A stretch of 64,000 nt of DNA from Actinopolymorpha sp. NPDC004070. Its GTDB lineage: Bacteria; Actinomycetota; Actinomycetes; Propionibacteriales; Actinopolymorphaceae. Of the stretch, positions 1 through 8,664 are shown piece by piece (within the stretch, counting starts at the first letter, position 1; the number at the start of each line of letters is the position of its first letter). A model generated the notes under the pieces. The model had not been told where the DNA came from and searched no databases. It saw only the letters and a list, made by a program, of their open reading frames with translations. The stretch lies in the NCBI RefSeq assembly GCF_040610475.1, contig NZ_JBEXMJ010000011.1, forward strand, positions 62,001 through 126,000, in the 5' to 3' direction. A program made the translations under genes and the position numbers.

Positions 1-1325
1 ACGACGCCGAGTACGAGCAGGCGCGGCGGGTCTACAACGCGATGATCGATCGCCGGCCGCGGGTGGTCGTCCAGGCCACCAACGCCGGCGACGTGCGGGC
101 CACAGTGGACTTCGCCCGGGACAGCGACGTCGACCTCGCCGTGCGCGGCGGCGGGCACAGCGTGCCGGGGTACGGCACCTGCGACGACGGAGTGGTGCTC
201 GACCTGTCCGGTATGCGTGGCGTACGGGTCGATCCGCGGACCGCCACCGCGCGCGCCGAGGGAGGCGCCACCTGGGGCGACTTCGACTCCGCCACCCACG
301 CGTTCGGGCTGGCCGCACCGGGCGGGATCATCTCCACCACGGGAATCGGCGGGCTCACCCTCGGCGGCGGCATCGGCCACCTCGACCGGTCGCTCGGACT
401 GTCCTGCGACAACCTCCGCAGCGCCGACGTGGTGACCGCGGACGGGCGGTTCCTCCTCGCGAGCCCGGACGACAACGCCGACCTGTTCTGGGCACTTCGA
501 GGTGGCGGCGGCAACTTCGGCGTGGTGACGTCGATGGAGTTCGGACTGCACCCGGTGTGCGACGTCTACGGCGGGCTGGTCTTCTTCGACCTCCGGCACG
601 CCGCCGACGTTCTCCGCTTCTACCGCGACTTCATCGAGACCGCGGACGAACGGCTGTCACTGTTCCCGGCGTTCCAGATCGCCCCGCCGCTGCCGTTCAT
701 CCCGGTCGAACGCCACGGCGAACCGCTGGTGGGAGTGGTGACCTGCTGGTCCGGGCCGATGGAGGAGGGCGAGCGGGCCGTCGCGCCGATCCGCGACCTG
801 GCGCCGCCGGTCGCCGAGCACCTCGGCCCGATGCCGTACCCGGCGCTCAACTCGATGTTCGACGCGCTGGTGCCGCCCGGGATGCAGCACTACTGGAAGA
901 CGGCCTTCGCCCGCGAGCTCACCGACGAGGCGATCGCGGCGCACTGCGACTTCGGGCCGCGGCTGCCGGCACTCAACTCCACCGTGCACATCTACCCGGT
1001 CAACGGTGCCGCCCAGCGCGTCGACGCCGGCGCCACCGCCTTCGCCAACCGGGACATGACGTTCGCGACCGTCGTCGCCGGCATCTGGCCCGACCCGGGC
1101 GACAACGAGGCCAACATCGGCTGGGTGCGCGACTACTACCACGCCGTCGCGCCGTACTCGGCGGACACGGGATACGTGAACTTCATGTCCGAGGACGACC
1201 AGCCGAAGACCCCCACCAACTACGGGGAGAACTACGACCGGCTGGTCGCGGTGAAGCAGGCGTACGACCCGGGGAACCTCTTCCACCTCAACCAGAACAT
1301 CGTCCCCCGACAGACGAGAGGGTGA
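1..1325 (+). CDS. FAD-binding oxidoreductase with BBE domain (5' end outside window)
   Basis: The reading frame is already open at base 3 and runs to the TGA at 1323-1325, so the start lies before the window. The protein begins in the PCMH-type FAD domain: it has the R-GGGHS-PGYG segment in which the His normally carries covalent 8-alpha-linked FAD, then the glycine-rich GGLTLGGGIGHL and GGGGNFGVVT motifs. The C-terminus has the BBE signature with NYGENYDRL and YDPGNLFHLNQNI. This is the berberine-bridge/6-hydroxynicotine-oxidase-like family, which oxidises sugars, alkaloids or other small molecules with O2. The substrate cannot be read from sequence. The next gene is on the opposite strand. 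Confidence 0.93.
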   Translation, partial: DAEYEQARRVYNAMIDRRPRVVVQATNAGDVRATVDFARDSDVDLAVRGGGHSVPGYGTCDDGVVLDLSGMRGVRVDPRTATARAEGGATWGDFDSATHAFGLAAPGGIISTTGIGGLTLGGGIGHLDRSLGLSCDNLRSADVVTADGRFLLASPDDNADLFWALRGGGGNFGVVTSMEFGLHPVCDVYGGLVFFDLRHAADVLRFYRDFIETADERLSLFPAFQIAPPLPFIPVERHGEPLVGVVTCWSGPMEEGERAVAPIRDLAPPVAEHLGPMPYPALNSMFDALVPPGMQHYWKTAFARELTDEAIAAHCDFGPRLPALNSTVHIYPVNGAAQRVDAGATAFANRDMTFATVVAGIWPDPGDNEANIGWVRDYYHAVAPYSADTGYVNFMSEDDQPKTPTNYGENYDRLVAVKQAYDPGNLFHLNQNIVPRQTRG

Positions 1326-1411
1326 GGACCCGCAGGGCCTGGACCCCGCGGGTCTTCACGTTTCACGCACGACGATCGAGTTCGGAGTTCGGTGCCGGAA
1401 TCGCGTACGTA

Positions 1412-2014
1412 CTAGTCGATCCGGCGCAGGTAACGGTGCCGGGCGCGCACCTCGTCCAGGAGTTCGTCGGCGCTCAGCGCCAGGTGGTCGAACCTCGGGT
1501 CCACCTCGTGCACCCGGGTGGCGTCGACGAGCTCGGCCTCCGGGGGCAGCTGCTCCCGCACCGCGCTCGCCGCCTCGGCCATGGTCGGGGACTCAAGACC
1601 CATGCTCTCGACGTACTTGGACGGGTCGTTCTTGCGGGCCGCCCGCAGGGCGCTCGTCTCGCGGAGTACGACCTCCACCTTCGCCAGCGTCTCCCGCGCG
1701 TCGGCGAGGACGGCGTAGGCACCCTCGATCCTGGCCTGCATCTCCTGGCGCTCGAGGACGGCGTGGTTCATCTCGGTCTTGGCGTCGGAGATCCTTCCCT
1801 GGTTGAGGGAGTATCCCAGCACCGCGCCCAGGGTCGCCGCGACCACCGCGGCCACACCGGCGTACAGGCTCACGAAGTGGTCCCACGAACCTGCCTGGAC
1901 GGACAGGTACGCGACGAATCCACCGAACCCGACGATCACCAGCAGGCCGAAGAACGCCCGCGGGTCACTCCACGTGAAACCGCCGCGCTCTCGCCTGGCG
2001 TCGTCCCTGCTCAT
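1412..2014 (-). CDS. Small membrane protein with coiled-coil region, function unknown
   Basis: 200 residues from an ATG preceded by a purine-rich ribosome binding site (GGGGGAAAC). A short charged N-terminus is followed by two hydrophobic segments at about residues 20-40 and 48-70 (AFFGLLVIVGFGGFVAYL, then SLYAGVAAVVAATLGAVLGY), with the rest a charged, probably helical cytoplasmic domain from about residue 75. This looks like a two-helix hairpin membrane protein with a long soluble tail. I do not recognise a named family. It stands alone: the catalase gene upstream ends in its own terminator, and the gene downstream is convergent. Confidence 0.7.
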   Translation of the reverse strand: MSRDDARRERGGFTWSDPRAFFGLLVIVGFGGFVAYLSVQAGSWDHFVSLYAGVAAVVAATLGAVLGYSLNQGRISDAKTEMNHAVLERQEMQARIEGAYAVLADARETLAKVEVVLRETSALRAARKNDPSKYVESMGLESPTMAEAASAVREQLPPEAELVDATRVHEVDPRFDHLALSADELLDEVRARHRYLRRID

Positions 2015-2143
2015 GTTTCCCCCCGCGGAAATCGAATCTGTCGGACACTCCGCACGCGGCCCAGGACTTCTGTTACCGACTCATCATCCTAGACACGGCC
2101 GTCGCCGGTCCGCTGTCAATCCGGGGTGGACAAAAACAGGAGA

Positions 2144-2185
2144 GTGGTGCGGAGATCCCTTGTGGGCAAGGGATCTCCGCACCAC
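2144..2185 (-). terminator. Intrinsic terminator of the catalase gene
   Basis: A perfect 19-bp inverted repeat (GTGGTGCGGAGATCCCTTG at 2144-2162 and its complement at 2167-2185) with a 4-base loop. Read on the minus strand it follows the catalase stop by about 70 bases and is followed by TCTCCTGTTTTTG, a T-rich tract, so it has both parts of a rho-independent terminator for katE. Confidence 0.85.
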
Positions 2186-2224
2186 CCTTTCGAGCAGGCA
2201 GCCGTACGCCAGCACTTCAGTACG

Positions 2225-2259
2225 GCAATGCGTCAAGCAATGCGTCAAGCAATGCGTCA
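2225..2259. repeat. Three 12-bp tandem repeats carrying in-frame stop codons of katE
   Basis: Three consecutive copies of GCAATGCGTCAA (the last ends in G). Because the period is a multiple of three, the minus-strand TGA of the catalase gene is repeated in frame at 2257-2259, 2245-2247 and 2233-2235. The repeat overlaps the annotated stop and extends downstream. It looks like slippage duplication at the gene end. Confidence 0.85.
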
Positions 2260-4416
2260 GGCCGGAACGGCGTCGGTCTCCCGGTCCCAGTGCCGGTGCA
2301 GGCTCATCGCCTCGGCGAACACCCGGCAGAAGTCCTCCAGCCGGTTCTTGTCCGGCCCGCGGCCCTGGGTGACCACGCCGCGGTCGTTGACCGGCTGGTC
2401 GGCGTTGGTGGCCACCATGACCTCACCGATGGGCGCCCGGGACAGAACGTCGATCCCCTCCGCCACCGCACCGACGGTCTTGGCGTGCTTGAACGCCTCG
2501 GCGACGAAGTGCAGCGCCTCGCCGTCGCGGGACAGCGCCTGCGCGGCCTCGGCGCCACCGGGCACGATCACCGCGTCGTACAGGACCGACGCCATGGTGT
2601 TCAGCCGGCGGTCGGCCTCGACCGTGGAACCGTTCGTCGTGGTGATCTTTCCGTCGCGCAGACCGAGCACCTCCGGCCGCAGACCCATCCCGGAGAGGTT
2701 CTCCACCAGGGCGGTCACGTGCACCTCGTCCACGCCGTCGGCAGCGAGCACAGCGACCATCCGGGTGGCGATCGGCGCGCCGGGGCGCACCTGACTCAGT
2801 GCCGGGGACGACTGCCCGTGGTTGGGGCGTTCCGCCTTGGCCGGCGGCTCCACCCCGATGCCCTGGGCGACGGCGACCGCGAGCTCGTGGTCGATCCGGT
2901 TGAGGTGCTCGACGACTCGTTCGCGGATGTACGTGCGCTCGACCTTGCCCAGCTCGAACTGGTACGCCGCGACGATGTGCTCCTTCTCCGGCGCCGACAT
3001 GCTGTTCCAGAACAACGTGGGCTGGTTGTAGTACTCCTTGAAGCTCTCGCTCCGCCGGCGGATCTTGTGGCCGTCGACGCGTTCCTGGTAGTGCCGGAAC
3101 ACCTCGCCGTCACCGCCCACGGCCGGGCAGCCGCCGCCGATGGTGTTAGGGGAGTAGCTGGACTGCGTGCGGTAGATCTGGTGCTGGTGGTAGCCGTCCC
3201 GGTGGTTGGTGGTGACCGGAGCGACCGGCCGGTTGACCGGGATCTGGGCGAAGTTCGGCCCACCCAGCCGGATCAGCTGCGTGTCGAGGTAGGAGAAGTT
3301 GCGCGCCTGCAGCAGCGGGTCGTTGGTGAAGTCGATGCCCGGCACGACGTTCGCGGTGTGGAACGCCACCTGCTCGGTCTCGGCGAAGAAGTTGTCCGGG
3401 TTGCGGTCGAGCACCAGCTTGCCGATCCGGCGTACCGGCACCTGCTCCTCGGGGATGATCTTCGTCGGGTCCAGCAGGTCGAAGTCGAACGCGAACTCGT
3501 CCTCCTCCGGCACCAACTGCACGCCGAGCTCCCACTCCGGGTAGCGGCCGGACTCGATCGCCTTCCACAGGTCCCGTCGGTTGAAGTCGGGGTCCTTGCC
3601 GGCGATCTTCTGCGTCTCGTCCCACACCAGCGAGTGCACGCCGAGCAGCGGCTTCCAGTGGAACTTGACGAAGGTGCCGCGGCCCTCGGCGTCGACGAAC
3701 CGGAAGGTGTGGACGCCGAAGCCCTCCATCATCCGGAAGCTGCGCGGCAGCGCGCGGTCCGACATCAGCCACATGACCATGTGGAGCGACTCCGGCTGCA
3801 GCCCGACGAAGTCCCAGAACGTGTCGTGGGCGGACGCCGCCTGCGGAATCTCGTTGTGGGGTTCGGGTTTGACCGCGTGCACGAAGTCGGGGAACTTGAT
3901 GCCGTCCTGGATGAAGAACACCGGCATGTTGTTCCCGACCAGGTCGTAGTTGCCCTGCCTGGTGAAGAACTTCGTCGCGAACCCGCGTACGTCGCGCACG
4001 GTGTCGGCCGACCCGCGCGAGCCGGCGACGGTGGAGAACCGCACGAAGACGGGAGTACGCCGGCCCGCCTCGGCCAGGAAGTCGGCGACGGTGATGTCGG
4101 CCATCGACTCGTACGCCTCGAAGTAGCCGTACGCACCCGCACCGCGCGCGTGCACCACCCGCTCGGGAATCCGCTCGTGGTCGAAGTGGGTGATCTTCTC
4201 CCGGAAGTGGAAGTCCTCCAGCAGCGTCGGACCGCGCTCGCCCACGGTCAGGGAGTCGTCGGTGTGGTCGACGCGGACACCCTGGTCGGTGGTCAGGTGC
4301 GTGCCCTCGATGTCCACCCGGGACGCCTCGAGCTGCCGGTCCTTGCTGTCGGCGTCCGCGCGGACATGCCCGTCGCCGGATGCCGTCGTCGGGTTGTTCG
4401 TGGTCGGGTCGTCCAT
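2257..4416 (-). CDS. katE: Large-subunit (clade II) monofunctional catalase with C-terminal DJ-1/PfpI-like domain
   Basis: 719 residues, the usual length of HPII-type catalases. Heme catalase motifs are present: [19 protein letters not shown], the [16 protein letters not shown] segment, and the proximal heme-ligand region [18 protein letters not shown], where the Tyr is the iron ligand. From about residue 560 there is a flavodoxin/DJ-1-like domain ([27 protein letters not shown]) typical of large-subunit catalases. It decomposes hydrogen peroxide in the cytoplasm, and this class is often linked to stationary phase or sporulation. The ATG at 4416 has a G-rich upstream stretch. Transcription probably ends at the hairpin 2144-2185. 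Confidence 0.97.
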   Translation of the reverse strand: MDDPTTNNPTTASGDGHVRADADSKDRQLEASRVDIEGTHLTTDQGVRVDHTDDSLTVGERGPTLLEDFHFREKITHFDHERIPERVVHARGAGAYGYFEAYESMADITVADFLAEAGRRTPVFVRFSTVAGSRGSADTVRDVRGFATKFFTRQGNYDLVGNNMPVFFIQDGIKFPDFVHAVKPEPHNEIPQAASAHDTFWDFVGLQPESLHMVMWLMSDRALPRSFRMMEGFGVHTFRFVDAEGRGTFVKFHWKPLLGVHSLVWDETQKIAGKDPDFNRRDLWKAIESGRYPEWELGVQLVPEEDEFAFDFDLLDPTKIIPEEQVPVRRIGKLVLDRNPDNFFAETEQVAFHTANVVPGIDFTNDPLLQARNFSYLDTQLIRLGGPNFAQIPVNRPVAPVTTNHRDGYHQHQIYRTQSSYSPNTIGGGCPAVGGDGEVFRHYQERVDGHKIRRRSESFKEYYNQPTLFWNSMSAPEKEHIVAAYQFELGKVERTYIRERVVEHLNRIDHELAVAVAQGIGVEPPAKAERPNHGQSSPALSQVRPGAPIATRMVAVLAADGVDEVHVTALVENLSGMGLRPEVLGLRDGKITTTNGSTVEADRRLNTMASVLYDAVIVPGGAEAAQALSRDGEALHFVAEAFKHAKTVGAVAEGIDVLSRAPIGEVMVATNADQPVNDRGVVTQGRGPDKNRLEDFCRVFAEAMSLHRHWDRETDAVPA

Positions 4417-4509
4417 GCCCAGCCCCCTGGGGTAGTTGCGTTTGTCCTCTGCCCCTACCCGGGTGACGCGCTGGTACTCACGGCCGGCACGGCCGCGTAC
4501 GGACCCGGA

Positions 4510-5397
4510 TCAGAACGTGCGCTTGCCGCCGCCCGCGTACAACGTCTGCCCGGACAGCCACCGCGCCTGCTCGGAGGCGAGGAACACCGCGATGTCGGCG
4601 ATGTCCTCGGGTTGCCCGAGCCGGCCGAACGGGCTCATCGCCGCCGCGGTCCCGGCGAGGTCCGGCCCGATCCAGCCGGTCTGCACCGGGCCGGGCGCGA
4701 CGGTGTTGACGGTGATGCCGGCCGCGGCCATCTCCTGGGCCGCGGATCGGCTGAGGCTTTCCAGGGCGTACTTCGTGGCGCCGTAGGACACCTCGCCCGG
4801 GAACTGCGGCGCACCGTCGGTGCCGATGTTGACGATCCGGCCCCAGCCGCCGCCGCGCGCCAGTACGCGGCGGTGGAAGTCGGCCATCAGCAGGGCCGGC
4901 GCGCGAGTGTTGAGCGCGTAGTGCCGGTCGAGGTTCGCCGCGTCCAGGACCGGGTGGTCACCGAAGTAGAAGACCGGATCGCGCTGGGGGACGAACGTGT
5001 CCGGTACGGAGAGGGCGGCGTTGTTGACGAGGATGTCGACGGGACCGAGGGTGTGCTCCACCTCGCCGAGCAGACCGGCGCTGGCTGCCGGGTCGGTCAG
5101 GTCGACGACGAAGATCTCCGCCTCGACTCCTTCCGCGCGTACCTCCGCGAGCACCTGGGAGCCGTCGGACGCGGTCGCCACCGCGTAGGCCCGTGCACCG
5201 GGTTCCCAGTCCTCCGCGTACTCGGGCCCTCCCACGGTCGCCGGCTCGACCGGCGGAGGCGGGGTCGGGAGGAACGCGAGCCCGATCGCGACGCCTTCGC
5301 GAGCCAGCGCGCGGGCGATCGCGGCGCCGATGCCGAGAGGGCTGTTCGAACCGGTCACCACCGCCACCCGACCGGCCAGGCCGGTGTCGATCATCAT
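4510..5397 (-). CDS. Short-chain dehydrogenase/reductase, translationally coupled to selD
   Basis: 295 residues. The N-terminal Rossmann motif reads TGSNSPLGIG (about residues 15-24), a slightly extended TGxxxGxG. The catalytic Tyr205-x3-Lys209 lies in YGATKYAL, and the NNAAL segment follows the central strand. An insertion rich in proline after the second strand (PTPPPPVEPATVGG) resembles SDRs annotated as 3-oxoacyl-ACP-reductase-like. The ATG at 5397 overlaps the selD TGA in an ATGATG arrangement, so the two are co-translated. A link to selenium is not known for this family. The neighbouring kat and selD genes give no substrate clue. Confidence 0.88.
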   Translation of the reverse strand: MMIDTGLAGRVAVVTGSNSPLGIGAAIARALAREGVAIGLAFLPTPPPPVEPATVGGPEYAEDWEPGARAYAVATASDGSQVLAEVRAEGVEAEIFVVDLTDPAASAGLLGEVEHTLGPVDILVNNAALSVPDTFVPQRDPVFYFGDHPVLDAANLDRHYALNTRAPALLMADFHRRVLARGGGWGRIVNIGTDGAPQFPGEVSYGATKYALESLSRSAAQEMAAAGITVNTVAPGPVQTGWIGPDLAGTAAAMSPFGRLGQPEDIADIAVFLASEQARWLSGQTLYAGGGKRTF

Positions 5398-6449
5398 CGG
5401 ACCACGAGGACGTGCTCGCCGCGCGGGACGAGCTCGCCGACCACGGGCGCGCCGGGCACCTCGCCCGCGACCAGTAGACCGCCGGAGGTCTGCGCGTCGG
5501 CGAGCAGCAGCGCGTCGTCGGCGGACACCGCGGACAGGTCGGCGTGCGGCGCCACCCAGTCCAGGTTGCGGCGCGTACCGCCGCTGACGTAGCCGTCCCG
5601 CAGTGCCTCCCGCGCACCGGGGAGGTACGGGACCGCGGCGGCGTCCACGACCGCGCTCACCCCGCTGGCCCGCGCCAGCTTGTACAGGTGCCCGAGCAGC
5701 CCGAACCCGGTGACGTCGGTCGCGCACCGCACCCCTGCCGCCACCGCGGCGCGCGCGGCCTCGGCGTTGAGCGCGGTCATCGAGGCGACCGCCTCCGGAA
5801 ACACCTCGCCGGTCGCCTTGTGCCGGGAGTTCAGGACGCCGACGCCGAGTGGCTTGGTGAGACTGAGCGGCACACCGGGCCGGCCGGCGTCGTTGCGCAT
5901 CACCTGGCCGGGGTCGACCAGCCCGGTCACCGCCATGCCGTACTTCGGCTCCGGGTCGTCCACGCTGTGCCCGCCGGCGAGGTGGCAGCCCGCCTGCCGG
6001 GCCACGTCGAGGCCGCCGCGCAGCACCTCGGTGGCCAGCTCGAACGGCAGCACCTCGCGCGGCCAGGCCAGCAGGTTGACGGCGACGACCGGCGTACCGC
6101 CCATCGCGTAGACGTCGGACAGCGCGTTGGCGGCGGCGATCCGGCCCCAGTCGTAGGAGTCGTCGACGACCGGGGTGAAGAAGTCGGTGGTGAGGACGAG
6201 CGCCAGGCCGTCGCGAACGCCGACGACGGCCGCGTCGTCGCCCGCGTCCAGCCCGACCAGCAACTCACCGGGCGGCGTGGGCGCGTCTCCCCCTGCACTT
6301 CCGGCAGCCCCGTCCGCCCGCACACCACCTCCGGCGAGCCCCGCGACGATCTGTTCCAGCTCTCCCGGCGGGATCTTGCAGGCACACCCGCCGCCGTGGG
6401 CGTACTGCGTCAGCCGGATCGCGGACGCACTCACCTTCGTCTCGGTCAT
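5394..6449 (-). CDS. selD: Selenophosphate synthetase (selenide, water dikinase)
   Basis: 351 residues. Makes selenophosphate from selenide and ATP, the Se donor for Sec-tRNA synthesis. The catalytic loop reads GGGCACKIPPGE; Cys22 occupies the site that is Sec or Cys in this family and Lys25 is the essential lysine, so this is the cysteine form. Further family motifs are GDDAAVVGV, LVLTTDFFTPVVDD and GGHSVDDPEPKYGMAVTG. The ATG at 6449 matches the family N-terminus; a more distal start would add unrelated residues. It is divergent from the tRNA-Sec/selA/selB/fdh block and shares an ATGA overlap with the downstream SDR gene. A small DUF3224-like gene precedes it by 53 bases on the same strand. 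Confidence 0.97.
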   Translation of the reverse strand: MTETKVSASAIRLTQYAHGGGCACKIPPGELEQIVAGLAGGGVRADGAAGSAGGDAPTPPGELLVGLDAGDDAAVVGVRDGLALVLTTDFFTPVVDDSYDWGRIAAANALSDVYAMGGTPVVAVNLLAWPREVLPFELATEVLRGGLDVARQAGCHLAGGHSVDDPEPKYGMAVTGLVDPGQVMRNDAGRPGVPLSLTKPLGVGVLNSRHKATGEVFPEAVASMTALNAEAARAAVAAGVRCATDVTGFGLLGHLYKLARASGVSAVVDAAAVPYLPGAREALRDGYVSGGTRRNLDWVAPHADLSAVSADDALLLADAQTSGGLLVAGEVPGAPVVGELVPRGEHVLVVR

Positions 6450-6502
6450 GTCCTCATGCTTCCCGCGCCGGCCGTCACCCGCCACACCGGGTGTCCTCCG
6501 AA

Positions 6503-6922
6503 CTACTCCGCCGGCGCGAAGTCGTACTCGATGGCGTAGGTGTGGCTGCCGTCCTCGTGCACGGTGATCGTCACCTCGCCGCGGATTCCGGTGAGGTCGC
6601 CGGTCCCCGTGTCGGGGACGACCGTCACCGTCATGGTGCTGCGCTGCTCCTCGCCCTCGCCCTCCATCGTCGCGGCGTGCTGGACGGCGAAGCTGCCGGT
6701 ACGGCCGTCCAGGGTGCCGGTCATCCGCTCGACCGCGACGTACGCCGCCGAGGTCGTCACCCGCCCGGCGACCGTGAGCAGCCGGGCGGTGCTCGTCCCC
6801 GTCAGGCCGCCGCGGAACTCCTTGCCGACGAGGATGCTCGCGATGGTCACACCGCCGTCCTCCTCCTCGGTGGTGGCGTCCCAGCGGGTGATCTCGAAGC
6901 TTCCGGTCACGCGGTGTCCCAT
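6503..6922 (-). CDS. DUF3224 family protein
   Basis: 139 residues, starting at an ATG behind a strong GGAGGAGGGG ribosome binding site. The pattern (GSFEITRWDATTEEEDGGVTIA at the start, then SAAYVAVERMTGTLDGRTGSFAVQHAAT, and TGIRGEVTI near the end) matches the DUF3224/AttH-like small beta-barrel family. No enzyme activity is established for it. It ends 53 bases upstream of selD on the same strand and may be co-transcribed with it, though nothing ties its function to selenium. Confidence 0.85.
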   Translation of the reverse strand: MGHRVTGSFEITRWDATTEEEDGGVTIASILVGKEFRGGLTGTSTARLLTVAGRVTTSAAYVAVERMTGTLDGRTGSFAVQHAATMEGEGEEQRSTMTVTVVPDTGTGDLTGIRGEVTITVHEDGSHTYAIEYDFAPAE

Positions 6923-7096
6923 GGGGTCCCCTCCTCCTGGCCGGGTCCTGTCCGCCCGGCTGCTGACGGGACCACCCTCGCGGACGTACCTGTCAACCGG
7001 TGTCAGGAATCTGCGAAAACCTGCCGCCCGGACGACGCGGATCGGACCATGGCGGGGGCACCCACGTGCGACTGTCATGATGTGGCGGTGGTCCGT

Positions 7097-7191
7097 GGAG
7101 GCGTCTCCGGCCTGGTGGCCGGCACGGTCTTCAACACCGATGAGCGGCAGGAGCTGTCGCTGGCGGGTTCGATTCCCGTCCGCCTCCGCCA
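7097..7191 (+). tRNA. selC: tRNA-Sec, anticodon TCA
   Basis: 95 bases including an encoded CCA. The acceptor strands are GGAGGCGT (7097-7104) and CCGCCTCC (7180-7187), an 8-position stem with a final T-C mismatch, then G73 and CCA. The D arm CCGGCC-TGGT-GGCCGG is the long 6-bp stem with a 4-base loop typical of bacterial tRNA-Sec. The anticodon loop is CTTCAAC with TCA at 7131-7133. The variable arm is an 8-bp stem (AGCGGCAG / CTGTCGCT) closing a GAG loop. The T arm has TTCGATT between 5-bp strands. The anticodon stem has four good pairs and an A-A opposition. The gene lies 88 bases before selA and reads UGA for selenocysteine. Confidence 0.95.
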
Positions 7192-7278
7192 CCACGCCCA
7201 CGTACCGACCCACGCACCCGCACCCACCCCTCGGCCACACCGACCAGACCTCGGTCCTCCACCCGGAGTGAGAACGCG

Positions 7279-8652
7279 ATGACCGACGCCCGCCGCCGCG
7301 TACCCCGTACGGACGCCGTCCTCGCCGACCCGCGGCTGGCCGAGCCGACGCAGCGCCTCGGCCGGACCGCCGTCAAGGCCGCCGTCGTCGCCGCACAGGA
7401 ACGCGTCCGCGCCGGCCGGGTCGAGCCGGAGGCGCTGGTGGACGCCGTACTCGCCGACCTTCCCGCCTCGGCCACCAGCCTGCGCCGGGTGGTCAACGCG
7501 ACCGGCGTGATCGTGCACACCAACCTCGGCCGCGCGCCGCTGTCGGCCGCGGCCCGGGAGGCGCTGGACGTCGCCGCCGGGGCCACCGACGTGGAGTACG
7601 ACCTGACCAGCGGCGCCCGGGCCCGGCGCGGGCGAGGTGCGCTGGACGCGCTCGCCCAGGCTGTGCCCGACGCGGACGGGGTGCACGTCGTCAACAACAA
7701 TGCCGCCGCCCTGCTGCTGGTCGCACTGACCCTCGCGCAGGACAAGGAGATCGTCCTCAGCCGGGGCGAGTTCGTGGAGATCGGCGACGGCTTCCGGATC
7801 CCGGACCTGCTCGCCGCGAGCGGCGCCCGGCTGCGCGAGGTTGGCACGACGAACCGGACCACCCGCGCCGACTACGAGGCGGCGATCGGGCCGCGGACCG
7901 GATTCGTGCTCAAGATCCACCCGTCCAACTTCGTGGTGTCCGGCTTCACCGGCAGCGTGGACGTCGCCGACCTCGCCGGCCTGGGCGCGCGCCTCGAGGT
8001 GCCGGTCGTGGTCGACATCGGCTCCGGCCTGCTCGCCCCGCACCCGCTGCTGCCCGACGAACCGGACGCCGCGAGCGCCCTGCGCGCGGGCGCGACCCTG
8101 GTCACCGCGAGTGGTGACAAGCTGCTCGGCGGCCCGCAGGCCGGACTGCTGTTCGGCGTACGGGAGATGGTGGAGCGGGTCCGGCGGCACCCGGCGGCGC
8201 GGGCGATGCGGGTGGACAAGCTCACCCTCGCGGCCTTGGAGGCGACGCTCCGTGGGCCGGTCGCGCCCGTGCGCGCCGCGCTGGACGCCGAGCCGGGCGA
8301 GTTGCGCGTGCGGGCGGACAAGCTCGCCGCCGCGCTCGCCGGAGCCGGGATCGACGCCACCGCGGTCGCCTGCCGGTCCGCGGTGGGCGGCGGCGGAGCG
8401 CCCGAGGTGGAGCTGGCGAGCTGGGGCGTCGGCGTGCCCGCGGGGTGGGCGGTGCCGCTGCGTACCGGCGACCCGCCCGTGGTCGGCCGGGTGCACGAGG
8501 GCCGCTGCGTCCTCGACCTGCGCACCGTTCCACCCGAGGTCGACACGCTGGTCGCGGACGCGGTCGCCCGGGTGGCCGCGCGCTCGGTTCCCGGCTCGTC
8601 GCCCGGCTCGTCGCCCGGCTCGTCGCCCGGCTCGTCGTCGTCGGGGACCTGA
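7279..8652 (+). CDS. selA: L-seryl-tRNA(Sec) selenium transferase
   Basis: 457 residues. A PLP enzyme that converts Ser-tRNA(Sec) to Sec-tRNA(Sec) using selenophosphate. The N-terminal helical domain that contacts tRNA-Sec is present, followed by RRVVNATGVIVHTNLGRAPLS and VVNNNAAALLLVL-like motifs. The PLP lysine is Lys281 in ASGDKLLGGPQAG. The start at 7279 is 88 bases after tRNA-Sec, so the two may share a transcript. selB follows after 12 bases. The C-terminus ends in a low-complexity tail of four PGSS units encoded by tandem DNA repeats, which is not part of the family fold. Confidence 0.97.
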   Translation: MTDARRRVPRTDAVLADPRLAEPTQRLGRTAVKAAVVAAQERVRAGRVEPEALVDAVLADLPASATSLRRVVNATGVIVHTNLGRAPLSAAAREALDVAAGATDVEYDLTSGARARRGRGALDALAQAVPDADGVHVVNNNAAALLLVALTLAQDKEIVLSRGEFVEIGDGFRIPDLLAASGARLREVGTTNRTTRADYEAAIGPRTGFVLKIHPSNFVVSGFTGSVDVADLAGLGARLEVPVVVDIGSGLLAPHPLLPDEPDAASALRAGATLVTASGDKLLGGPQAGLLFGVREMVERVRRHPAARAMRVDKLTLAALEATLRGPVAPVRAALDAEPGELRVRADKLAAALAGAGIDATAVACRSAVGGGGAPEVELASWGVGVPAGWAVPLRTGDPPVVGRVHEGRCVLDLRTVPPEVDTLVADAVARVAARSVPGSSPGSSPGSSPGSSSSGT

Positions 8653-8664
8653 GGACGGCACCGG

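Noticed and set aside
7075..7191. tRNA-Ser in place of tRNA-Sec
   Set aside because: The anticodon is TCA (reads UGA), the D stem is 6 bp, total length is 95 and it sits before selA.
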